Shown here in pieces: positions 8,201-13,957 of a DNA stretch of 36,327 nucleotides. The notes below the pieces were generated by a model. The model was given only the letters and a program-made list of their open reading frames with translations. It was not told where the DNA came from and did not search any database. Location: NCBI GenBank assembly GCA_024275015.1, contig JAJRZW010000047.1, forward strand, positions 1-36,327, given 5' to 3'. Made by a program: the position numbers and the translations under genes. Source of the DNA: Deltaproteobacteria bacterium (lineage in GTDB: Bacteria; Desulfobacterota; Desulfobulbia; Desulfobulbales; JAJRZW01). Numbering within the stretch: position 1 is the first letter of the stretch; the number at the start of each line of letters is the position of its first letter.

Positions 8201-8350
8201 GGCGATAAAGGCCGCGTAGCGGGCCGGCTGTTCCTCAAGATCGAGCCTGCCCAAGACCGCCCGCAAGTCCGGATTCCCGGCCAACAAATCCGTCAGAGAC
8301 TGGTCAAGAAGGGAATCATAAATACCGTAATGCAGCTCTTTGAAAAGCAC
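5216..8350 (-). CDS. PLD-like / superfamily 2 helicase / DUF3427 protein
   Basis: This is a 1044-residue multidomain protein. Residues about 130-275 form a PLD-like nuclease fold; the HKD motif is partial (HAKAYHF at 216-222, then GSANMS at 235-240), and the usual Asp is Arg. Residues about 305-700 are an SF2 helicase with motif I AATGTGKT (339-346), motif II DEAH (435-438), motif III TATP (461-464) and motif VI QQLGRGLRH. The C-terminal 300 residues carry a DUF3427-type region (HWESQSNTTQQSKSG, PFVYLGPADRVSYESERP). Such proteins are thought to be DNA translocases in repair or anti-phage defence, but no activity is proven. The start is GTG, three bases after the NUDIX stop, which implies translational coupling in a two-gene operon. 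A hairpin at 5153 follows the stop. Confidence 0.9.
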   Translation of the reverse strand: MLFKELHYGIYDSLLDQSLTDLLAGNPDLRAVLGRLDLEEQPARYAAFIARVVAQALRCQTRPEKRLALCNRIIDLLADAENMGHLNAHKLVAAQKALLLEITPPNYSSPGIPRPRTPIATSSLFTGSPSEPQLVHELLEEIRSADSVDILVSFIKWSGLRLLMPGFEDLRDREVPVRLITTSYMGASDAPAVEWLAAMPNVEVRISYDTKRTRLHAKAYHFRRLSGFSTAYIGSANMSQAAITSGLEWNLKVTAQDMGHILEKFTAEFETYWNSREFVPFDPDDATTLRMAISRARSSGAWQATVFFDLTPHPFQERILEALERERRVHNNRRNLVIAATGTGKTVISAFDYQRFRERSKGQARMLFIAHRQEILQQALATFRNVLRDHNFGELLVGPYQAECFDHLFCSVGMLANRRLWQQLGRDFYDYIVVDEAHHGTAASYRPVFDHFAPEILLGLTATPERLDGKNVAADFGNRFAAEIRLPEALEEKLLCPFHYFGVADPVAINEDRFWKHGRYDDRELEKVYTGAHIQARQRLDVICSALRRYEPNLDAVKGVGFCVSIKHARFMAEMFNERGIASAAFVSDVDSADCGAMLDDLKEGRLTFLFTVDKLSEGIDLPEINVVLFLRPTQSLTVFLQQLGRGLRHAPGKECLTVLDFVGQVHRRYRLDLKLKALLPKHRYAIDREAENNFPHLPAGCSIQFDRISRRYVLENIRANLRNLATQVPERIQTFVSETGQTLNFGNFVRYHDYEPERLLMAESWSGWKARAQMAPPPVAPDLARLKKSLVRAAFVSGPAEIARLRRVIAMLGRGEVDNAMEAAGAEATAIHYRLWAETGSRLGMDCLDDSFRSLSRNPSILNDLDEILDWAEAETPVAGIVPDLPFSCALELHASFGIKDIQAALGRATLSSSGQRGIGVLHFNDLKAYVLLITFQKTEKEFSPSTMYADYPMSRELLHWESQSNTTQQSKSGQNLINHRERGYTVLIFARDQKKRNGCTLPFVYLGPADRVSYESERPIRMVWRLRYPMPVEMFEENRRGG

Positions 8351-8353
8351 GAA

Positions 8354-8776
8354 TCAAACACCAGATTGTCGGCAATATTCATCAAGAACAGGAATATCCG
8401 CCGCCGCCCAGTCAAGTTGCGCAAGCTCCCCCGGCGTAAGCCAGGCCACAGCCGCGTGTTCCTTCAGGACAGGCTCCCCTCCCGCCAGTAAACAAACAAA
8501 AGGATAAAGGACAACCTTGACGGACGGATAGACATGAACTGAAGGCGAAAGGACTTTTACCACCTTTAGTTCAAGGCCCAATTCCTCTCTGATCTCACGC
8601 CGCACACAGTCTTCCCTGCTTTCACCCGGATGAATCTTGCCCCCGGGAAACTCCCATTTCAGGGGATGACTCATGTCAGCGCTGCGTTGAGCGGCAAGAA
8701 CTCTACCGTCACGCTCGATTATCGCACAGGTTACCTGGAGTTGATCCCCGCCAGGACAAGGCTGTTTAAACTTCAT
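8354..8776 (-). CDS. MutT-like NUDIX hydrolase
   Basis: The protein has 140 residues, the normal size for MutT-type (deoxy)nucleoside triphosphate pyrophosphohydrolases. The Nudix box (residues 46-68) is complete: G46, E52, R60-E61, E64-E65 and G67. It is preceded by VLAAQRSADMSHPLKWEFPG, whose Arg, Trp and Phe residues are typical of the MutT/YfcD/CTP-pyrophosphatase branch. The predicted reaction is cleavage of an oxidised or modified NTP to NMP and pyrophosphate with Mg2+. It is the first gene of a pair: the stop is followed after three bases by the GTG of the PLD/helicase/DUF3427 gene. A shared nucleotide- or DNA-damage role is therefore likely, though the exact substrate is unknown. Confidence 0.9.
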   Translation of the reverse strand: MKFKQPCPGGDQLQVTCAIIERDGRVLAAQRSADMSHPLKWEFPGGKIHPGESREDCVRREIREELGLELKVVKVLSPSVHVYPSVKVVLYPFVCLLAGGEPVLKEHAAVAWLTPGELAQLDWAAADIPVLDEYCRQSGV

Positions 8777-8861
8777 ATCGTCGATATACTTACACCCTGA
8801 CCACTGAAGGAGTCAACATCTCTGGCTGATTCAGGAAATCTTAATCCCGGAAGCAGTTTAC

Positions 8862-8998
8862 CAGCCCGTTGAAAAACTACTGCGCTTGATAATTCTGTGT
8901 CAAAATCCGGCTCAAAATGCTCATGTACTTCATGTACACTGCGCTTTGCCGGATTTTTCCTTGCCTCATCTGCGCTCCTACGTTTTTCAACGAACAGC
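8862..8998. repeat. nested imperfect palindrome (repeat F), related ends to copies A-D
   Basis: The outer ends are CCCGTTGAAAAACTAC (8865-8880) and TACGTTTTTCAACG (8979-8992). The inner perfect arms are AAAATCCGGC (8902-8911) and GCCGGATTTT (8948-8957), and GTAC-containing sequence sits at the centre. The ends match the GTTGAAAAAC outer hairpin arm of the other repeats, while the centre is unrelated. It occupies most of the gap between the NUDIX start (8776) and the stop of the envelope operon (9009). It looks like a MITE-type element and could form one long cruciform. Confidence 0.7.
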
Positions 8999-9008
8999 TA
9001 ACTCGCTC

Positions 9009-11063
9009 TCACGGCGCGGCCATCATGGACCAGGGAAGAAGCCGCCCCGGATCAGCGGGTTTGCCGCGGACAAGATGAAGGCCGTCCCAGTCTTTATTGA
9101 CGCGCCTGCGCCTGACCGGTACCCGGACCTTTGCCCTTCCCACCTGGCCGCTTGCGTCCCGGGCCTCGATGGTGAATACCGGCTCGGGATAATCAGTGGT
9201 GTAGAAATATGACGGGACCACAAAGCTGACCTTTGATCCTTCCGCGTTCAAACGCTCAAGGCGGACATCAACCCCCTGGTTCTGCAGCCAGCGAAACTTG
9301 AGACTGCCGCGATCGTCGTCCCGGGTGGGGCCGGCGTCCACCACCACCCGATCTCCGACCCGGAAAAACCTTGCCGAAAATCCGGCAACACGAACATCCG
9401 GCGGCGGGTTGCCGTTGACCACCTCAACCATAAGGATTGCCCTCTTGCCGCTGAACCCCCGGTTGCGGAAACGGTAACTGAAACGCTCAATCCCGTGGTC
9501 ATAGGGATCGGGAATATACTTATAAAGCAGAGAAGAAACCTTTTGCAGCCGCCCGTGCCGGGGCCGGCCCCGGACCTCAAGCACCGCCTTACGGTCAATG
9601 GAGATATCGGAATTTATCTCCTGCCACAGCTTACGCCCGTCAATCAAAAGCGTCCTGGTGCTGCCGGTCTCCAACCTTGCCGCCGCCATCCTGAACAGCG
9701 GCTGCCGGGGTTCGATTATCCGCACCCCGGCAGGGCTTACTTTGGCCCGGGATATCTCCACCAGGGCCGGTTCACTGACGCCACCGGGATCGGTGACCCT
9801 AAAGGCAAAGGAATCAGTGCCGCTGAAATCACTACCGGCAATATAGGTAAGCTCCGGGGGATCTCCGGACAGGGAACCGTGGGCCGGCAGCGATACCACC
9901 TCAAAATTCAGGCTGTCCCGGTTCGGATCTTCACCGGCAAGAAGCAGCCGCACCTGGTCCCGGTCAACGGGAAGGGTGGCCTGCAACGGCACCGCCTTTG
10001 GCGGCCGGTTTACCTTTATCTCCGCCTCCGCAACCATGACTTTACGGTTCTCCGGCGGAACCGGCTGTTTACCGCGGTCGGCAACTTTACGGGCCACAAC
10101 CACCGGCGCTGCCGGTTTTATCTGTGGCGCCGCCGTCGGAGACTGCTCCGCCATCTCTGCCGGGGCCGGAATTACCGCTTTTCCCGAACCGGAACGGAGA
10201 ACAAGGGCGACGATGACAAAGATCAGGGCCGCGGCCACCCCGCCGGCAATTGCGAGAATTTTTTTATCAGCCATGAGACCGGCCAATGTCAGCTTCCCCG
10301 GCGCTTTTGCCCCGGTCTGCTCAAGAACGGTATCGGCCATCAGCTCAGAAAAACCACTGCCGGATTCCGCTTCCGGCGGCGTGCTTACGGGGCTTGCGAT
10401 ACCACCGGAAGCTCCGCCGCCTTCTTTACCACCACCATCCTCCTCCTCGGCGACAAAGGCCGGGGCACTGTCTTCATCGGCCCCACCCAGGGTGATGGAA
10501 TTAGCTGAGGAACCAAAAAGCTCATCCAGCTCGTCGCCCTCTTCGGCAAACGCCTGATCCGGATCGTCGAGATCCGCCATTGGCGGCAGGTCTTCGGCGG
10601 CAGGGAGATCAGCCGCGGGTTCCTGCGGCACTGCCGGGCTGGCGGCCGCGGCCGCCGTTGCAACGGATTCCGGTTCCACTGCCGAACCCGCCGCCTCGGC
10701 CTCAGCCTCAGCCCCGCCCTCAAAAAGGGAGTCAATCGTTGACTGATCCAGGGCGGCTTCGGCCTCAGCCTCAGCCGCGGGCGGCTCTTCCACCTCATTC
10801 AACAGGGAATCAATACTTGACTGGTCAAGATCCACTCCCAGGTCTTCCTGTCCCACGGTGGTATCCGGGGCCGCCACAGACTCTTCCGCCTTCTCCGTCC
10901 CGGCCGCCACAGGCTCATCCGGCTTTTTCTTTTTTGAGGTGGCAAACAGCTCATCAAAGGCAGAGGTGTCAAGACCATCTTCCGGCGCGGTAAATTCCGC
11001 TTCATTGTCGAGATCGTCCAGCCAGTCATCATCGGCAGGAATTTTGTTTTCTTCTTCGGCCAT
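9009..11063 (-). CDS. inner-membrane protein: acidic motif-rich cytoplasmic N-terminus, periplasmic Ig/PKD-like domains
   Basis: This 684-residue protein starts at ATG 11063 behind GGAAAAGAG. An upstream in-frame start exists but has no better site. Residues 1-265 are acidic and Ala/Glu/Pro-rich, probably disordered. They repeat a short motif: FDELF (36-40), IDSLL (84-88), IDSLF (110-114), LDELF (179-183), two of them within near-duplicated LDQS-x-IDSL blocks. A single helix follows (269-289, ILAIAGGVAAALIFVIVALV). The rest is predicted periplasmic, with a cadherin/tandem-95-like unit (NRPPKAVPL to FRVTDPGGVSEPALVEI), a second Ig-like unit and a PKD-like unit (VVVDAGPTRDDDRGSLKFRW). There are no catalytic signatures. 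It is last in a four-gene operon with FlgO-like proteins, suggesting an envelope scaffold that links a cytoplasmic partner to outer-membrane components. The function is unknown. Confidence 0.85.
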   Translation of the reverse strand: MAEEENKIPADDDWLDDLDNEAEFTAPEDGLDTSAFDELFATSKKKKPDEPVAAGTEKAEESVAAPDTTVGQEDLGVDLDQSSIDSLLNEVEEPPAAEAEAEAALDQSTIDSLFEGGAEAEAEAAGSAVEPESVATAAAAASPAVPQEPAADLPAAEDLPPMADLDDPDQAFAEEGDELDELFGSSANSITLGGADEDSAPAFVAEEEDGGGKEGGGASGGIASPVSTPPEAESGSGFSELMADTVLEQTGAKAPGKLTLAGLMADKKILAIAGGVAAALIFVIVALVLRSGSGKAVIPAPAEMAEQSPTAAPQIKPAAPVVVARKVADRGKQPVPPENRKVMVAEAEIKVNRPPKAVPLQATLPVDRDQVRLLLAGEDPNRDSLNFEVVSLPAHGSLSGDPPELTYIAGSDFSGTDSFAFRVTDPGGVSEPALVEISRAKVSPAGVRIIEPRQPLFRMAAARLETGSTRTLLIDGRKLWQEINSDISIDRKAVLEVRGRPRHGRLQKVSSLLYKYIPDPYDHGIERFSYRFRNRGFSGKRAILMVEVVNGNPPPDVRVAGFSARFFRVGDRVVVDAGPTRDDDRGSLKFRWLQNQGVDVRLERLNAEGSKVSFVVPSYFYTTDYPEPVFTIEARDASGQVGRAKVRVPVRRRRVNKDWDGLHLVRGKPADPGRLLPWSMMAAP

Positions 11064-11078
11064 GGTCTCTTTTCCACA

Positions 11079-11105
11079 TAACAGTCTGTTTTTCAACGAT
11101 CTGCT
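11079..11105. repeat. degenerate solo REP-like hairpin
   Basis: AACAGTCTGTTTTTCAACGA followed by TCTGCTG resembles the outer hairpin of the dispersed repeats with mismatches in the stem. It fills most of the 43-base spacer between two genes of the envelope operon. Confidence 0.5.
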
Positions 11106-11106
11106 G

Positions 11107-11607
11107 CTAGTCCCCGACCCGGGCATAAAGGGAACGGTAAACCGGCTCGCTCATCTCCACCGTTACCACCGAGGATCTCCGCTCACCGCGCATGTTGACC
11201 CCGTAGATATGGACCCGCAGGTGACCATCAATCTCCTGAAGCATCCCGAAAAGCCATTGAGGCTGCGGCTTCCCGGACATTTTCGCCCGGCTGATGCTGT
11301 CGTTGTTTATCCTCGCGATCATCTGGTCGGCCAGGGCCAGTCCCAGCTGCGATACCGTGGCCCGCGGGTAACGATCAACGAGGACAAAGGGTTCGACATT
11401 GACCATTACCGGCCCGAAAAAATCATAAAAACCCGCCATCGCCTCGTTACTGATACGGTCAATCAGATCATTTACCCCGGCATAGCTCTCCACCACCGCC
11501 CGGGTCTTCTGATGCCGCTGCATATAATCCGGAGCCACCGTCTCCCCGGCCCCGGCTCCGCCGACTCCGACCAGCAACAACAGGAGGGAAAGAAAAAAGA
11601 TCCTCAT
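11107..11607 (-). CDS. small exported protein of the envelope operon
   Basis: The protein has 166 residues. A signal peptide (MRIFFLSLLLLLVGVGGAGA) precedes a mature part of about 145 residues with no family that I recognise. The conserved-looking core is YDFFGPVMVNVEPFVLVDRYPRA in two parts (residues about 60-85), then LADQMIARINND and a C-terminal beta-rich stretch (HLRVHIYGVNMRGE...VVTVEMSEP). The ATG overlaps the stop of the preceding FlgO-like lipoprotein gene by four bases (ATGA), so the two are translated together. The protein probably acts in the periplasm with the flanking FlgO-like proteins. Confidence 0.8.
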   Translation of the reverse strand: MRIFFLSLLLLLVGVGGAGAGETVAPDYMQRHQKTRAVVESYAGVNDLIDRISNEAMAGFYDFFGPVMVNVEPFVLVDRYPRATVSQLGLALADQMIARINNDSISRAKMSGKPQPQWLFGMLQEIDGHLRVHIYGVNMRGERRSSVVTVEMSEPVYRSLYARVGD

Positions 11608-12479
11608 CGCCCCATCCCCCGCACCGAGATCCGGTAAGGCTGACGACCGGAGGCAAACAATCCCATCAGCTCGCGGTTCAAGGGCATGGCATGACGCCAG
11701 GCGCTGATCACCAGACCGCTCTTGAGGCTCACCAGCCGCCCCTGAAGAATGAGGCTGCGCCTGGTATTGCTGAAAGTGGATACCACCACGTAATCAAGGT
11801 CCTGGATATTACTGGCAAGCTCGCCGGGATTACGGCTCATGATAAATTCGCCGGTGCGCGGAAGGATGTTGATGTCACGGCCGAGACGGAGTTCGGTTAC
11901 CTTCAGGCCGCGGTCGGCAAGATCAGTGATAAGGTATTCCGCCACCAGGCGGCCGAATTCGGTCTCTTTTTTGAAATCCGCCAGGGGAACTGCCGCCACC
12001 ACCGCGATTTTGGAAGAAAAAACATCCTGTCCCTCTTCCTTGAGATGATAAAAGACCTTGCCCGCGACCTCTTTGCTGATCTCTCCGAGGCGGGTGCCGG
12101 TATCGGCGGCGCCGCTTGAGTCGGGAAGGTATTGCAGGGTGCGGAAGGTATGGGGCAGACGCCGGGCCCGGACCCGTCCCAGGTCTTCAAGGGCAAGCAT
12201 GGCCGAGTAAAGCTGCTCCGGGGTCAATCGCTCCTTTTCTTCTCCGGCCACGGCCCTGTCCTTCGCCGCAATCGCGCCTGTTTCATCCTTCAGCGCGACG
12301 GCCTTGTCGAAAGCGGTATCCTTTACCGGCACCACGACGGCGGCCTTTTCCGAAACCACGGTCGCGGCCCTGTCCGGCGACGGCGACTCAACCCGCGGCA
12401 ACGGGGCATCGTGGCCGGCGCAGCCGACGAGAAGGATAAAAGCCGTCAAAAAAATCAGATTTCTGGGATGAGGCGACAT
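11604..12479 (-). CDS. FlgO-like outer-membrane lipoprotein
   Basis: The protein has 291 residues. A lipoprotein signal (LIFLTAFILLVGCAG; lipobox Cys20) is followed by about 100 residues of low-complexity linker rich in Ala, Asp, Lys and Val. A FlgO-like domain then covers about residues 140-275: EFGRLVAEYLITDLADRGLK, VTELRLGRDI, GEFIMSRNPGEL, LDYVVVSTFSNTRRSLILQG, RLVSLKSGLVISAW. FlgO proteins of Vibrio are outer-membrane lipoproteins needed for flagellar stability, but no flagellar gene lies in this window. The start has an AGGAGAAA site. The gene follows the first FlgO-like gene by 26 bases and overlaps the next by 4. A role in a non-flagellar envelope assembly is inferred. Confidence 0.8.
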   Translation of the reverse strand: MSPHPRNLIFLTAFILLVGCAGHDAPLPRVESPSPDRAATVVSEKAAVVVPVKDTAFDKAVALKDETGAIAAKDRAVAGEEKERLTPEQLYSAMLALEDLGRVRARRLPHTFRTLQYLPDSSGAADTGTRLGEISKEVAGKVFYHLKEEGQDVFSSKIAVVAAVPLADFKKETEFGRLVAEYLITDLADRGLKVTELRLGRDINILPRTGEFIMSRNPGELASNIQDLDYVVVSTFSNTRRSLILQGRLVSLKSGLVISAWRHAMPLNRELMGLFASGRQPYRISVRGMGR

Positions 12480-12505
12480 TATTTTCTCCTGGAATAATAA
12501 AAATT

Positions 12506-13213
12506 CTACATCGCAAGCTTCTGCAGATACATAACCCCGGAACGCTCCCGCCCCGGGGTAGAGGAATCGGCCAACATGCTCTTGACGACCCGGTCGATAA
12601 CAAAGATACGGGTGGCGCTGGCGAGGACCTCGCCGGAACGGTTATCGACGATCCGGGCGTTAACCACCATGTTGGCCCCGGCCGGGGTATAGGTGCCGGT
12701 GAGCATCGCCCCGGCCGCTATTGCCGTATTTATCGCCTTGGGGTCGCGGGAAAGACCGTATTCGCCGTAACGATCGGCGATCATCACCTGCCGACTCTTT
12801 CTGATCTCAAGCACCCGGTAACCGTGGCGCTGCATCTCACCCATGAGCTGTTCGCCAAGATAACGGCCGAATGACGAGGTCCGGTAAAGGCGTTTCAGGT
12901 CAACAAAGGTGGTGACCAGCAGACCGTCGGCAAGGTCGCCGTTGTCAGGGTCGGCCTGGGCCAGATGGGCGATGAGTTCGGTGGCAAGCGCGGCGGTCTC
13001 CCGGGCCATTGCCTCGGCCCGGGTTGTCGGCGGCGACACGGTGCCGGGAATCTTCACCCGCAGCAACCCCTGCGCCGCCGGAATCGGCTTTTTCTCCAGC
13101 AGGGGCCAGGGCCAGAAACAAAGAGCCCGGGCGGGAAAAACCAGGGTTCCGGCCGCGAGAAAAACAATCCCGGCAATGGTTATGAAAAAATTCGCCATTC
13201 TGCGGTGTTGCAT
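12506..13213 (-). CDS. FlgO-like exported protein, first gene of envelope operon
   Basis: ATG 13213 is chosen over an upstream in-frame start at 13264 because GGGAGG lies eight bases before it. This gives 235 residues. A signal peptide (about 1-30, FFITIAGIVFLAAGTLVFPA) is followed by the FlgO-type domain: SFGRYLGEQLMGEMQRHGYR, VLEIRKSRQV, YGEYGLSRDPKAI, AGAMLTGTYTPAGANMVVNA, RIVDNRSGEVLASATRI. It is similar in layout to the next gene, so the two probably arose by duplication and may assemble together. A hairpin repeat (13251-13386) fills the region where its promoter would lie. The family link is clear; the cellular role is not. Confidence 0.85.
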   Translation of the reverse strand: MQHRRMANFFITIAGIVFLAAGTLVFPARALCFWPWPLLEKKPIPAAQGLLRVKIPGTVSPPTTRAEAMARETAALATELIAHLAQADPDNGDLADGLLVTTFVDLKRLYRTSSFGRYLGEQLMGEMQRHGYRVLEIRKSRQVMIADRYGEYGLSRDPKAINTAIAAGAMLTGTYTPAGANMVVNARIVDNRSGEVLASATRIFVIDRVVKSMLADSSTPGRERSGVMYLQKLAM

Positions 13214-13250
13214 TAAGACGACCTCCCTATTATTCTCTTCAACCGGAATT

Positions 13251-13386
13251 GAAAAGCCGGCCATGGCTTTTTCAACCGCCGGTTGGATAAAACAAGTTTA
13301 ATCCAACCTCTCGATTTCACCGTTCAACCCGGCAAAATCGGCGGCGCGGACATCAGCCGCGACCAGCCCGTTTTTCAACGGGCTGG
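13251..13386. repeat. dispersed hairpin repeat, copy B
   Basis: From left to right it holds an outer arm around GAAAAGCC/GGCTTTTTC, the hairpin GGTTGGAT/ATCCAACC (13281-13288, 13301-13308), an imperfect palindrome (13311-13340), a GC hairpin (13341-13361) and CCAGCCCGTT/AACGGGCTGG (13363-13372, 13377-13386). Bases 13268-13367 are identical, in reverse complement, to 29577-29676 of copy D. It occupies the divergent intergenic space between the envelope operon and the unknown gene at 13446, so the promoters of both are inside or next to it. Confidence 0.9.
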
Positions 13387-13445
13387 TATACCTACCAACT
13401 GTGATCGGTCCTTTAACTATCAGGCTTGAAAGTTTTTTACAGGCA

Positions 13446-13943
13446 ATGAACAGTACAGAAGAAATAATCGCCGATGAAAGGCTGATCGTAAGGGATTCGG
13501 GCGAGATCCCGGAGGTGGCCCTGCACGGCTCCATCCATTACCTCTGCCATGATCCCGAAGGACCGCGGATCACCCTGGGCAAACGGGAACGCCGTACCCT
13601 GCGGCAGGCCGCGGTTGAACGGTTCAAGGAGATTATTCTCCGTGACCTCACCCCGGAAAACCGCGATCTCCCCCTGTATCGCGGACCCATGCGGACCCTG
13701 TTCAACTGGCGGCGATACTGCGTTTTCTGTGAGCGGGAGGGGATGGAGGTGGATCAGGAGTTCAGGCGGAAGACAGCTAGGGCCATGACCGCCTTTATCG
13801 GTCGCGAAATGAAAGAATATGACGACCGGGGATCAGCGATCAACTGCGATGCCGCCGCCATTGCCGAACTTGCCCTGTGTCTGGGCCTTGACCCGACAGA
13901 ACTGCCGCCGGGATGGGAAAAACTGTGCCCCGGCCCGGATTAA
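13446..13943 (+). CDS. conserved-looking protein of unknown function
   Basis: The protein has 165 residues from ATG 13446 (MNSTEEIIADERL); an alternative start lies 45 bases upstream and neither has a strong ribosome site. I do not recognise a family. There is no signal peptide and no membrane helix. The sequence is highly charged and Arg/Glu-rich. Its centre, LFNWRRYCVFCEREGMEVDQ, has a C-x-x-C pair and several aromatics. A helical C-terminal half follows (AMTAFIGREMKEY, NCDAAAIAELALCLGLDP). Codon usage is like that of its neighbours, so it is likely to be real. The gene converges on the nitrilase/adenylyltransferase gene with a 14-base gap. Confidence 0.7.
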   Translation: MNSTEEIIADERLIVRDSGEIPEVALHGSIHYLCHDPEGPRITLGKRERRTLRQAAVERFKEIILRDLTPENRDLPLYRGPMRTLFNWRRYCVFCEREGMEVDQEFRRKTARAMTAFIGREMKEYDDRGSAINCDAAAIAELALCLGLDPTELPPGWEKLCPGPD

Positions 13944-13957
13944 AAAAAACAGGGCGT

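Noticed and set aside
9495-10508. 337-codon plus-strand frame opposite the envelope scaffold gene
   Set aside because: Arg/Gly/Pro-rich shadow of the real minus-strand gene.
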